64,000 nucleotides of DNA, from positions 1,395,697 through 1,459,696 of the forward strand of contig VWZP01009169.1 of assembly GCA_013396995.1 (NCBI GenBank), read 5' to 3'. The DNA is from Dicaeum eximium (taxonomy: Eukaryota > Chordata > Aves > Passeriformes > Dicaeidae). Below are positions 39,401 through 51,700 of the stretch, one piece after another. Position numbers and translations under genes: made by a program. Position 1 is the stretch's first letter, and the number at the start of each line of letters is the position of its first letter. The notes beneath the pieces were generated by a model, which was given only the letters and a program-made list of their open reading frames with translations, searched no databases and was not told the DNA's origin.

Positions 39401-42400
39401 AGGGTTTGAAGTGGACTGGAGGGTGTTGTAGGAGTAAGTATGGGAAGCATAGGGAGTTCCAGCACTGCAATGCAGCCATTATAAGCTAGGCTTCCTTAAT
39501 TCTGCTGCTCCTCATGGATTTAACTTTGCTTACTGGAGCTCATGCCTCAGAGCAGCACCTGCACCTTTACAGGGGAACATGCTGGTGCTCCTCTTTCAAT
39601 AAAAATACCTCCTGCTTCTTTGAAACTGGAATTGAACAAATCTTCCTTCAAGATGCTTTATATTGCCTCTGGTTCAGGCCATCAGCAGGAAATTCATCTG
39701 CATTTCTGCATTATTGTGCCAGCAACCAGGAACTGCAGCAGCATCCCAAGGTGGGGTCTGATCTCTTTGCTCACATCATCAACTTTTACAACACCATAAA
39801 ATGGTCCTGTGCCACCACAGACAAGGGGGCAAATCAGACAGAGCTCTCCACTGTTCTGTCCAGGTGACAAGCACTATTCATACAACATCACTCTCTATGG
39901 GCTTTGACTGAGCCACACAGAGCCTCCCACAAACAAAGGGGATGAGACAGATTCCGCTATGAAGCACTCAGCATGTAAGGAGACAAAAGAGGGATGGGAT
40001 CTGAGGGGAAACAAATAAAAAAGCTTTTTTTTTCAAGATCACAGAACAGGTCAGCAGCATTAGGTAACACAGTGCTGAACTAAATACCAAAGTGCAGGTG
40101 CTTCCTGTAGGACTCCTGTAGATAATTTAGTCTATTGTGCAGGTTTTATTACAGAAATATTTAGGAAGATGTTCACTGCTTTGATTTGGGTTCACAGGCA
40201 CATCAAACATGTTGCAGCTGTGTATGTTGGAAGTGAAATGAGCAACTGACAGTGTAGAATGGGACAATCTGTCAAACTCATAAAGCCCTTTTTGATTCTC
40301 ATTTCTAGGAATAAAAGATAAATTTGTGCAATCGCATGAACTGTTAAACATTCTCACATTGTTATGCTGTTAACTCCCTTCTGTACCAGATGGAGGAAGA
40401 GCCATTAGACCTTTATCCAATCTGATTTTTGATAAGATTCTTTAAGACCCCTGTAAATCTTGTCAGAAAATATATTTGGCATTAAAAAAATTTGCTTAGG
40501 TGAGGAGGGTGTAATGTGGGGAGGTGTTCTGCAGAAAGTGCCTGCCCTTCTGGAGCATCCAGTCTGTGTTCTACTACATCTGCCAAGGCAATTCTGAAGA
40601 AATTGCCCCATTGCCCAGTTTCCAAAGAAAATATCAATTTAAAAAAATCTTTTTCTTCAGCTTTTCATTCCACTAAATATTGAGAAGGGATGCATGGATT
40701 TTTTTTGCTCTGGTTATTTGCAGAGCTGTTTCACATCAGGATCACTGTATCATCCATAGAAATGTAAATCACAGCTGAGCCAGTAGGAAAGGTGAAACAG
40801 CTAAGATGGCAGGAATCTATTGTTTCAAGCCTTTTGCTCAGAAAGCTTTTTCTATTTCTTTTCACCGACATCTCATACGTTGTTTTTTCTATTCCTTTTT
40901 TTCCTCACAAAACATAATTAACCTAATCAGATTTTTTGTTAAAGAAAGGAGCCCAGAGATAGGCTGAAGCCTCTCCTAAGCGCCTTTCTGTCTGGGAGGA
41001 ATCTGAGTCCCAAATATTGAATGTTCCAGTCTGGCATGCTGAATGTCACACAAATATCAGCTGTAGTACAAGTGAAATGCTTTGGTGACTCATTGGACAG
41101 TGCCTGAGACTCCTAACAGTTCAGTCCCATCCTACTAGCAGCCCTGTTAAAAAAACTCAACCTGAAAATTATCCAGTGTAAAAATATGTAATAAATTAAT
41201 TTAGTTCAGACCTCCTAAGATTAACAAAACACACCCTATAACTTATTTTTATAAACATTTGTGATCACAACTGGCCTTTTTAGAGGGTTCAGAATTTGCA
41301 CCCTGGGTAGGCAACTACTTAAAAAAGGAAAATTCACCAGGCTTTCTCTATCTACACTTTATACCTAATCCACTTAGCTGCCTAGGTTTTTTTCTGGGAG
41401 CAGAGGCATGCACCACTTTCATATTTTCACAGCAAGACTCGCCCCACTCTCCAGACATGGAGATTCCTAGGGAGAACAGAGATATCTTAGGGGATCAGAG
41501 ATATTTTAGGCTGTGGACCTGTCTTCTGCTGAGCAGTACATTGCAATATCATCTTCTCTAAATGAGAAAATATCCATTCATGCAACAATCAGGTGAGCTA
41601 CCCTCCCTCCACAGAGGGATGCAAATCCCACTTGTTCAAAAATCCAGTGTTTATCATGCGCTACTCAAGAAAGAGAAGCAAGTGTCAGGTTTAGAGCTTA
41701 CTGCCTAAATGACCCAATATGAAATGAAAGAAACTGCCCTTTTCAGAAAGACAGTATCAGCATGGGTGATAATTTTTGGGATTTTAAGGCCAATGAGGCT
41801 TACATAGTTCATGACACAGACCAAAATACCAACTTACAAAGCAGGAGCTCAGTTTTAGCCATACTTTACAGAATCTTGTGCTGTGTTGGCAGGTAAAATG
41901 AATTTAAATAAGGGAGAGGCACATGGTTGGTGTCTGCTCGAGGCTATAAAGCAGTGCTTAAACTTGCATGTAAGCAAGGAAATACAGCCTACAGGAGAAA
42001 AATGTGGAGCTGACACAGCGAGGTGGCTGCAGTCATGGCTCGTGTAGCAGCATACAAAGGACATCTGCAAAAGAGTGGATGATGAAGTGATGCTCAGTGG
42101 CACGTGGATTTTTTTTGTACACTGCTTGTTCAATTCATTATTCTGTGTTGGCTGGTGTCACCTATCCCAAAGATCCTCTGTCACAGGTTTCCAGAGTGGT
42201 TTCAGCTGTGGAGGCACTGTCTACCTTCACCAAGCAGCCACAGCCCCCAGCCTGGCATTGCCTGCAACATCCATGTCCCAGCCAAACCTCTCCGTAACCA
42301 CGGCCAGTCAGTCTCTTTGTTAAACAGCTTCCCCTTGGACCCACACAATGATCGTTTTCCCACGTCTGTCATGCCTTCTAGCCAGGGGCCACAGCTGGAA

Positions 42401-42659
42401 CAGGGGCTGCCCTAGCTGGGACCAGAGACAACAGCCACAGCTGGCACAAAACGAGGGGTGGTTCAGACAAAGCCAGTGAAAATTCTGCAGTTTACACCAG
42501 GAACCACAGACTCAGTCCTGTCATACTCGAGCTCTGTCCCATGCTTTAGATGTACACCACCTCTTTTCCCATCTCAGCATTTCTCCAACATCCATTACAG
42601 CACAGGCTTCCCCAGCTGGCCTGTGTCCTCTCAAACACCTCAAGCCAGCAGCACCCTGG
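36466..42659. other. Unique non-coding DNA, no gene recognised
   Basis: Open frames of up to about 117 codons (for example 39514-39867, plus strand) have no recognisable domain or splice context. The section 40.6-41.3 kb is AT-rich and free of frames; it could be regulatory or simply AT-rich. No repeat family was recognised. Confidence 0.45.
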
Positions 42660-42960
42660 CCACAGGCAACATTTTTCATTAAGTTTTTGTTTGTTTTATT
42701 AAAATACTAACAGTAAATACATTAATTAGTAAGACAGAGCAAGTAGGAAGCATGAGGCAGGATGGAAAGGTTTGACCAGCTATAAATAGCAGATAGAATA
42801 AACAGACAACTGTGAACCATGGGCTGCGAGGCTGGGTTTCACATGGAGCCAGCACCTGCTGCCGGAAGACTTCCACCAATTTGTTTGTTTGCTTTTAAAA
42901 CAAAAATTATTTACAATGAGGGACTCCAAGCTGAGAGATTTGCCACTTTCTGGGAAAACA
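42660..42960. promoter_or_regulatory. AT-rich block with perfect MEF2 consensus
   Basis: CTATAAATAG at 42780-42789 is a perfect MEF2 binding consensus and also contains a TATA-like core. It sits in an AT-rich block with a forkhead-like GTAAATAC near 42711 and ATTAATTA near 42721. No coding frame is supported. MEF2 consensus sites also occur by chance at this window size, so the call is weak. Confidence 0.2.
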
Positions 42961-43959
42961 TTCTTACTTAGTCATCACTGGCAAGTGTTTTTTTACCTCC
43001 TGTGCACTATTTGACCCACTCTACATGCCAGAGGCAAAGTAGGGCTTTTGGCATGGACTTCCCTTACCCCAAAACCTTGGGATGTGCTGGCAGCCTGGGC
43101 AGCTGCTTGCAGATTAGCAGGATGGGTCACAGCACATTAGCTGTGCCTACAGGGGGCTTAGGATATTTCACAGAAATGGAGGTTTTGGGAACAGGAGGCA
43201 TGGCTAGACAGGGGAGCACACGGAGGGCTCTGCCCAGGGACACACAGGAGGGGATCCTGAAAGTTCTGAGGTAAACATCCACTGATGCTATGGATGAGCC
43301 TTGGAAACATTTCTGAGCAGGGGAAAGAAAGGATGCAGAGGATTGTCCTGAAATGTTTGCAGAGCCTTCACAGCAAGGTTTCCCAGGGAGTGGGGATGGT
43401 GTCTCTGAGCAGACCTGGCACAAGCTGGTGGAAGCACATTTCGTCTCCCCGTGGAGGCAGGTTGTCAGTACGGCTGTCAGAGGGATCACCCAGTACGGCT
43501 CTCAGAGTGGCTGTCCCAGGTCGATGTTGTGGCAGTGGGCATGTTCCTGCAGGCACTGCAATGCCTCCTCCTGGCCTCGGGCCTCCACTCAAAGAGCATT
43601 GCCTGCGGCTGCTCCCACACAGACTAATCCCGCTTTCCCCAGGCAATAAAGGGATGCACGCCGCCTTTCTCGGCCATGCAAACATCACAGCCCCTTAAGA
43701 AGGTGACTGTACTCACCACCACCCTGGCACAGTCCCTGTGGGTGAGGTGCTTGGGTGACTACGGTATTTTTCAGTCAAGTCTCCGCCTAAATGAAGAAAA
43801 GGCAGGAATTCTTAGCCTGACTAATGCTCCACCACTGAATTTCAGCCATCACTGCAGTTGAGCTCAGTAAATTCTTTTTATCTCCCAGAAAATCAGCCTG
43901 TCTGGACACCAAGCCATGACGAGATGGTGAGCCCCACACAACCTCCACACATACTCTGT
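42961..43959. other. Unique non-coding DNA, no gene recognised
   Basis: Overlapping frames of about 100-137 codons occur on both strands with no domain. Moderately GC-rich near 43.2-43.6 kb. Confidence 0.4.
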
Positions 43960-44600
43960 TTCAATTTGTGCCAGCACCCCCTATGCAACATGCCTCATTT
44001 CTTATTTACATTTGCCAGGCTTGAAACTGCAACCCCTGTTGCTTGTTGTGCCTCTCTCTTCAAGATTAAAGACCCCTAAAATGTCACCCTTTCAGTGTTA
44101 TCATCTGCCCTCTGCTATTATTGTCTCTCAGTAAATAAAAGGGACTTCCCAGTCATTATTTTATTCCCCACAATGACAGTGCTTTTTCAGATCAATTAGT
44201 TCTCACTCCTCTTATCTGCATTCAAGCCTCGCCTCCCTTTCAGTGTTTCCATTGCCTGCTCAGGGACCTTTCCTGTGTCTCCCCTGACCTCTGGGAGAGG
44301 AGCTGAGCTGACTCAAAAGGGGAGCTTGGTGTGAGGACATCCGATCTGCTTAGGGACCAGCCAACCTAGTGTCAAACAGGGCCGATGCCTTTGTGCATGT
44401 CTGAGCCTCTCCCTGAACATCCTGGGAAGATAACGATTGCTGCCTTGCCTGTAAAGTTACATCCCCTTTAGCACGATCAGCTTGCACAAAACACATCAGT
44501 TTTTGTGACTTTCATCCTCTACCTTGTGCACAATTACCTTTCAATAAGAACCTCTCAAATGAAATAATCTTATTTTACACACTCTCCCTTTCTATCCTGA
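43960..44600. other. Motif-rich non-coding block
   Basis: Closely spaced SOX-type sites (ATTGT 44120-44124; ACAAT 44170-44174), a TGACAG MEIS/TGIF-type site (44174-44179), a homeodomain AATTAG (44194-44199) and a GATA-type TTATCT (44212-44217) lie within 100 bp. The sequence lacks long frames and is low in CpG. This is typical of developmental enhancers, but conservation is untested. Confidence 0.25.
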
Positions 44601-45988
44601 AATATATAAAACCATCAGGGCAAAATCTTTTTCTGCAAACAACTGCAAAAAATAACTTGACTGGGGATGCTCTTTGTATTTTCTCCCTCTCTTTTCCAAA
44701 TTAGTATTTTTTTCATTCTGGCAAGTACCCACCCTATTCCCACCCAACACACAGAAACCAGACACTAATCTTAAGTGGGTCAGACCAACTTCATTGTCCA
44801 TCTTGAGAAAAGTTTAAAATGTGAGCTGTCAACAACACATAGTTAAAAAGCACATTGAAAGCCATCGAAGGCCAGTTTGGACTGCGTGACTGTGAAATCT
44901 CTTTTAAGGGATGTTAGGACACTAGGTTTAGCTTTTAAATATAGCTTTTCAACCCCCTGCTATGGTTTTACAAAGTAAGAGCAGCATCACTGTTCCCCAA
45001 AATATCCTAACCACATCATGTTAGAAATCGAGCTTTACTACTTCACTTCGTTTCCTAGCTACCGACATTTTTTTTAGCTTAGTAGTAGAGATAAGCAGTG
45101 AAATTTGGCATTCAGACTGCTACTTCATAAAAGCCTTGAAAAACCTCATGCATATATACATATCTATCTATATATACATCTGTAACAATTACAGTTGCTA
45201 CCGTAGCTGTCTTTTCAGAAATGTTTCAGTTACTACTGCCTCCATTCTGGTTATCCACTCATTCCCATCTGGGGCCTCTGCCAGCCTAGTCCTGGACACC
45301 CCCCAGTTCTGCCCCTGCCTCACAGCCCCCTCCATTCCAGCCCCCCAGCTCTGCCCTACACCCTTTTCCCACCCCAGCCCCATCTGCTGTCGGAGCATTC
45401 TCTCTTCCCTCCTCTCACCCTTTCCAGCTCTACCAGTCCCTTTACATTCATCACATTAAAGAAAACATTTCATGGTCATCTCTTTTATCTCCTTCAGTGA
45501 ACAGTTAATCAGAAAAAATGCTTTCATGTTGCTAAATCAGGGCCAGTGGGCAAAGCCAGGCTGACAAGAGACATTTTCCTCTGCTACTAACCTGGGCTAA
45601 ATAGTATTAATTACAGAGGCTGGGCTTTGATTGCTGGAGTGTGGTGGGGCTGGCGGAGCTCCCTCCTCCCCCTCTGCTCCCTCCCACCACAGACCCACAC
45701 TGTGCCTCCTTACGTACCTGCCCTGTGCCAGCATCCCCATCTCATGTCACAGCACAGCTGCAAGTGGGACCCCCTAAATCTTCACCTGGGCTGCTCAGAC
45801 AGTAACTCTGGGAGAGTCAGGTCCCTGGGCTGGAGGACAGTCCAGCTGGGTGGTTGGGGTGTCCCTGTCCTTGCCTCCCCGATGCTGTCTGCCCAAGGCA
45901 ATGTCTTTTCCAGGACAGAAACTGCTTCTTTTTATGTGTTTCAAAGAACCTGAGTTCTGGGAGGCAACTCAGTAGACATCACCCCATA
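44601..45988. other. Unique non-coding DNA, no gene recognised
   Basis: An ATCT/TATA low-complexity patch lies at about 45150-45180. A C-rich, pyrimidine-biased stretch lies at 45280-45440. No gene recognised. Confidence 0.4.
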
Positions 45989-46075
45989 CAGTGTTTCTCA
46001 GCCTGTGGTCTGTGGGCCATAAGTGGTCTGTCAGATGTCAAAGGGACTGCAGAATGACTGCAGACAATTTCTTGG
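45989..46075 (+). mobile_element. hAT (Charlie-like) terminal repeat fragment
   Basis: The sequence CAGTGTTTCTCAGCCTGTGG followed by TCTGTGGGCCATAAGTGGTC closely recalls the end of Charlie-type hAT DNA transposons. These begin CAGTG-TTCTCAA and carry a 'GTGGTC-GTGG-CCA' stretch. A matching opposite end was not found downstream, so it is a one-ended relic. Such elements stopped moving long ago in amniotes. Confidence 0.4.
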
Positions 46076-46946
46076 GACAGACATATCCATCCTCACACAT
46101 GCCACAAAGGAGCAAAGACAACAGGCAGTGAGGGCAGAAGGCAAATTGAGGACAACGTGCTACAACTCAGTCCTCCGTGGGGTGGTCCAAAGGTGTTTAT
46201 GGCTCTTTCAAAGAAAGAAAGAAAAAATTGGTCAGACTAACCCCACAGACACAGGAGGCCCATCTCTGCACATCTCCAAGGACATTATGAAGGAAATTAC
46301 TCTGTGCCCCAATCTGTGTTGGCAACAGTGTGCCCCACGTCTCCCAGGTGGAAGGCGACAACCTTCCATCCCAAAGGCGGCATCAGCAAACAACTGGTGA
46401 CCAAATCTGCTGAATTGGCTTCCCACAAATTAGCAAAACAGGCCAAATCCCCAGAGAAAATGAATCACAGCTGAAACATTCTGCTTTTTAGAGACAGAAT
46501 GCCACTAACTTCTTTCCCCATCCCTTTCCGAGCTGAGCAGGACTTTACAAAAGTGACCACAGGAGGAATTTTCAGGGCGGTCACTCTCTGTTTCAGAGAC
46601 CTTCCCTTGGGATGGGTGGCACAGTTTGAGGCCTGAGTCAAGCTGTGGTTTAAGCTGGTTAAGGTGACTGTCTCTGGTGACCCATGGTGCCAAGCCCTGA
46701 TCCCATGCAGCTCATGGGCAGCATAATGGGAGCACAGGACTCCAGGAAAAAGGCACCTCCAGATTCACTACAAAACTCACCTGGAGCAGCCAGGCAGAAC
46801 AGTATTTTTAAATGCTTTTTGATTTGAGTGTTGCTGTATATGAAGACCTGTTTCTCCAGCCAGTGTGAGCTGGAGTGTGAGCCCAACTGGATGACCTTTG
46901 AAAGCTGGGGTCCCACATTTCCATCCTGATACTGAAGACCCCATGT

Positions 46947-46982
46947 CCTTCCTCCTCCTCTGCCTCCTCCTCCTCCTCCTCT
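46947..46982. repeat. CCT trinucleotide repeat, interrupted
   Basis: About three CCT units, a TG interruption, then about six more. On the minus strand this is AGG, which gives Glu/Arg-rich spurious frames. Confidence 0.85.
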
Positions 46983-47851
46983 GTGCTGCACCTGATTTCC
47001 ACAGGCTCACCCTGCCTCCTGAGTCAATACTTTGCTCTACCCTGCACAAGCACAGAGAGAAGCAGAAGGAGTAGATCCATTTTTCCCCAGTCCACACTCT
47101 GATCTTCTATGTGCTCTTCTCAAGGACACACGGATCTGGTTTTCCCAGACAGCAACAGGTTGGAGTCTCCACCAGGGCAAATCAGCACAAGGCCTTGGAG
47201 GTCTGCCAGCATGGTCTAGCCTCTTCAACACATTTCCTCTGAAAAGCAAAGAATAGGAGATTTTGGAAAACACCTGGGTGATCAGAGCCCAGCAACCAAA
47301 TCAGATAAACTTTGATATAGCAATGGCTTGCATGGATCCAGATGCTCGGGACAAGTTTACTCCAAGTTTTTTGGGAACAGGGCTCAATAGCTTCATTCCC
47401 ATCTTCAAATGACAGTGTAGCACGTCAGAGAATGAAATACGCAAATAACCCAACTAGGTAGTTGTCCCCATGCTACTCCTCTCTATATTCCAATGTGTTT
47501 TAAGCTGGCAGTGCTGTATTTATAGAATGCAGGATAGTAGTTACTGTTCAACACCCTGGAAGAGCCTTTGAGGAGGCAGAAATTGGCATTTTTTCTGTCT
47601 AGGAGGGCAGCACAGAGCCTAGGGGATAAACACATCCTCAGGCAGCATATAATAGTGAGAGAGGCTAAGGCTTGAGTGGCCATTGCTGAGTTTAGAGTTA
47701 AGAGCCTGTTGATATGGGTGACAGCTCAGAGTCCTCATTGCAGCATAAATTCAGACTACAAACAATTGCAGTGCAAACAATGCAGTTAATTTTTATATTA
47801 ACTTCAGATATTTAGGACTCTCTTCATTGCCAGAAAGATGAGAAACTTTTC

Positions 47852-47895
47852 TTGGTTTTGTTTTTGGTTTTTTTTTTTTTTTTTTTGTTTTTTTC
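47852..47895. repeat. T-rich homopolymer tract
   Basis: A 19-T run (47868-47886), one G, then seven T residues, with further T clusters upstream. If it is the tail of a minus-strand retroposon, the body is not recognisable. Confidence 0.9.
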
Positions 47896-48740
47896 AGTGA
47901 AAATGTAGGAGATAAGAACAGCCTGGACCAAATTAAGCCTCCATCTTGCCCAAAGTTTTCTGGCAAGCCAGTTTTTGGTTGCTTCTGAGAGAAAGGCAAG
48001 AAGCTTTGCATCAGAGGGATAATGTGCTTCCAAAAAAGTCTCTTCCTCAGAAGTTGTCTCTCTTGCTTAGAAGTTGTCTTCTGCCTTGAGGCAGGGTGGT
48101 TTCTGTCCAAAGCTACTTGATTTGACTTTGTTCTTTGTTTATTTTCAGCTCTGCAGGCTGTCACTGTGAATAATGGATCTTTGGTGCTGGAACACAATTC
48201 TCAGATGAATATTGTCTTCCATGGTAAATTCCAGGGCTGCTCAATTGCAGAATAAATCTTACCTTCATGGAGGGGGTGGTTGGTGCCTTTGGAGATGGGA
48301 CAGGGTGGCTGTACAGCACCTCCCTGTCCGTGCACAGAAGGTCATAACTCCTCACTAAAGTCCTGCCTGTGAGGGCCAGGCCGTCCTCCAGCCTGAGCAA
48401 TGAGCTGGGCCTGCCTGAAGCTCTCCTGAGCTCCACACTTGGGAATCTGCTGCCACATGGTGGCATACACTCTCTCTTCCCGGCCCTAGGAATCCCTCCT
48501 TGGCTTCCAAGAGGTAGCACATGTGGAAAGAGCACTTCTGAGCTCTGCATTGCAACTAGCTCACCAAGTTTCCAGGGACCTGTTCTGGAGCTGCTAGAAG
48601 GTTTTCCAAGGGCATTGTTTCCTGTTTGAAGCAACACAAAAGTACAAGGAATGCTGGCAAAAAATCTGAAAGGATCTCATGTGCTTTGGGGTCAGCAGGT
48701 AGGATTTGTTCATGAAAGACCTTTACCTAACCTGAAGACA

Positions 48741-51700
48741 CTAGAAGCATTTCCACAAAGCAGACCAAGGTCTGCATCCATCTCCTTGAATTTCTGCTGT
48801 GCAGCAGATGCAAAGGCAGCACCAGGCAGGAAAAGAAACTATAGAGATCATTCCTGTTCCTGACAAAGACTGAAAAGCCGAAAGGTGGTTGTCACAGGAG
48901 CTAGTGGAGAGCATCCCTTGCTCTGTCTGTGTGCAGCACCTCCAGTTTTCCATGCTGTGTTTCACTCCTTGAGGCCACAGGTTGCTTTGTCCCGGGTCAG
49001 GCAGCTGCGTGCTAGAGAGGATGCATTTGCAAGGCAGCTGCTCAAAGCAAGGCTGACTGCTTCCTTCCGGAAGGGTGGTGGCACCTGTGGGTGGAAAATC
49101 CACGGGAAGTGCCCTGGGGCCACCTTTGCTCTGGAGGCTGTGAGGCAGCACGCTCAGAGCCTGTTGCTCACACGGTGCTCTGGGCACAGTGCTGGACATG
49201 GCAGCTTTGCACAGCAGGCTTGGCTGGCTGGAGATGCAAGGAGCCAGAGAGGGAGGGTGGCAGAGCAAGGCACCTGCCCAAAGGGTCACCTCAGTAGAGC
49301 CACTTCGTTTGCAAAGAATTTTGGGGAACTGGGCCCAAACCAATAATGCTTTGGGAGTCTGGAGTCTGCAACAGAAAGACCAATGCCTGGCATTGACAGC
49401 ATTCCTGCTCTCCTCCACATCAAGACAAAGCTGAAGTCCATCCAGCAGCAGCTCCTGGATGCAGGAAAAATATAGATTCTGTGAAAATGGTGAGTTGCCA
49501 TAGACCTTCCTCCCATCCCACCACAGGCCATGCCCAGTGGTAAAAGCTGCACCTGTTTCTTCTTCCAGCCTCACCCCTGCTGCTGTCCTCTGGCAGTGAA
49601 AATAATGCAGGGAGCAACACAGGATGGGCACAGTGACACTGGGAGCAGTAAAGCATGAGAAAATAAGGATGGGGAGGTGGCCCCTAGGGAGGAAGGGGGA
49701 CTCTCTGAGAAGCAGAATGGAGAGGGGGAAAGGAATAAAGGTGCTGTGGGCAACATATTAGGAAACTCTGTGCTGTGGTGGGATCTGTGTGTTGGCAGGA
49801 CACTGGTGCCCAGGGGCACTGAGTACTCAGGCCTGCAGAGCAGGACCGGAAGGACCATCTCTCCTGCAAACCTAGTAGATGTCTTCATGACACATCACAG
49901 AGCTGCCCCATCTTCTGCCTCTGCTGTTCCTCAGCTGCCTGAGCTGTAGGAGAGACATGTTGGGACAAAATAGGCAACAAGCCTGTTAGAAGCTCAGCCA
50001 CTGTCATTCCATGTGGTTTGATGTGGTATGGCAGTACATGCAGATAAGAAGGAGGCTTTGAGATTACCAGTGTCCAGCTGTGGAGCATGCAGGCACCCAG
50101 GAAGAGCCCTGGGACCAAGCCATGGCCGGTATGGCAGCAGTCAGGCCATTTCCTGTCCACTGTGCCTCTCTTCCTCTCCTCATGGAGATGGGCTAGCCCT
50201 CTGCCTCAGACCCACTGTCCTCATTGCTGCTCTCTGCTCTTGCCTGCTGCATTTTGTTTCGTGGAAAAGGATTCAGTGTGTGGGCCAGAGGCCCCATGTG
50301 TGCCCTGGGAGCCCTCAGATAGCAGGGTAACCCGCCTGGGGGATGAACAGCGGTGGAAGGTGCTGCAGAAGTGCTCAGGTTGATTCCCCGCAGAGGCACG
50401 GCGTGAACGGGCACACACATCAAAGGGTGTCTCCCTTTCCTCTCGCTGCTCCGAGCAGATGGCTCCGAAGCATCTCTTCCAAGGACAATATGGGGGAGAA
50501 CTGCAATCACCTCACGGCGCGGAGCCGTGCCAGCGCTCCCAGCGGCCGCTCTGGCGGCAGCTACAGGGGCGCCTTCTCCGCTTCCACCCTAATTGCCCGT
50601 AATTGGCTCCTGCCTGCTGGCAGCAGAACGGCAAGGGCTCTCCAAGGATCACTGCACAGGAGTGACAGCGTTTGGAGAAGGACTGTCGGCCCCTGCCTTG
50701 CCCCACCTCCGTCACACTCTCCCCCACCCACCAGAGAAATACAATAACCTTTCCAAGTATGAGATTTTTCTGTCAGTACATATCTTTTTCCTTCCAGGCC
50801 CTGCCATGGAGGGGACCTTGCCAGGGAGCTGGGGCAGGGAGCAAGGCAGGGTCTGTGTCCTGAACCCAGAGGAGGGGGTGTGTGGTGGCCTTGGGCTAAG
50901 GGGGATAGGAGCATTGTCCCCTCATACAGCACTGCGGCCACGGTGTCCAACAGCACATGTCAGCGCAGTGAGCCCTGCTGCTCTGCCCTGTGCCAGGGCT
51001 TCCTGTGCAGGTGACCAGAGCTTTGAGATCCCCCTTGCAGAACCAGCACACCAGGGGATTCAGCTCACAGATCCCAATTTCCCTAGAGAGAGGTGCTGCT
51101 GTCCCTGGGCAGCCAGGTGGGAATGGGGCTGCATTGCAATGTGATCTCCTGGCTACAGCCTGCACTGTTATCTTGGAGATCCTAGAGGAGGTAGGGAGGA
51201 CTCCTCTCTGTCCCTACTCCCCACCCCAGTGCTGGGTGAGAGCACACAAAGCAGAGGGTCCCCAACACCACCCTTCCCTAGCAAAGGTTCCCCAGGACAC
51301 CTTGGCCCTTGGTTCATCTGGCTCCAGTCTCCTGTGGTAGACCACCCTGCACTTTCCCCTCTCTGCCTGACACCCACACAAGCCATTCCCTCGTGTCAAC
51401 AGGAGGGTGGGAAGCTGCAACACAAAGCTGCCTTGTCTCTCTGACCAGGCATGTCCCCATCAGACTGTCTCCCTGCTCCTGCTTCCAGCCAGGTCAAACC
51501 CTTGCTGCTGCAGCAAAATATAGCCAAGCATCTTCCTGGTCCCTCATAGTTGCCCACATCCCAGCCAGGGCCAGTATCCACAGGCAGCAGGCATCACATG
51601 AGCAACATGTTCCACGGCAAGCTGGCAGGGGCTTGGAAGTGCAAACAGGACACAAATTCAGTTCTGATGGAGGGAACTGCAATGTCTTTCCCTCTGAGGT

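Larger units (their letters stand above)
46076..48740. other. Unique non-coding DNA with simple repeats
   Basis: No gene recognised. It contains a CCT repeat and a long T-rich tract, listed separately. Frames on the minus strand over the CCT repeat give poly-acidic peptide stretches that are repeat artefacts. Confidence 0.4.

Noticed and set aside
39514..39867. 117-codon open frame, plus strand
   Set aside because: It has an ATG start but no domain, no Kozak or splice support, and an overlapping 85-codon frame. Not distinguishable from chance.
48741..49631. 296-codon open frame, minus strand
   Set aside because: Its start is GTG, the first ATG is near residue 143, several frames overlap it on the plus strand, and the Cys/Ser/Pro/Leu-rich composition resembles no family. 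A frame this long is plausible by chance in 64 kb of moderately GC-rich DNA read in six frames.
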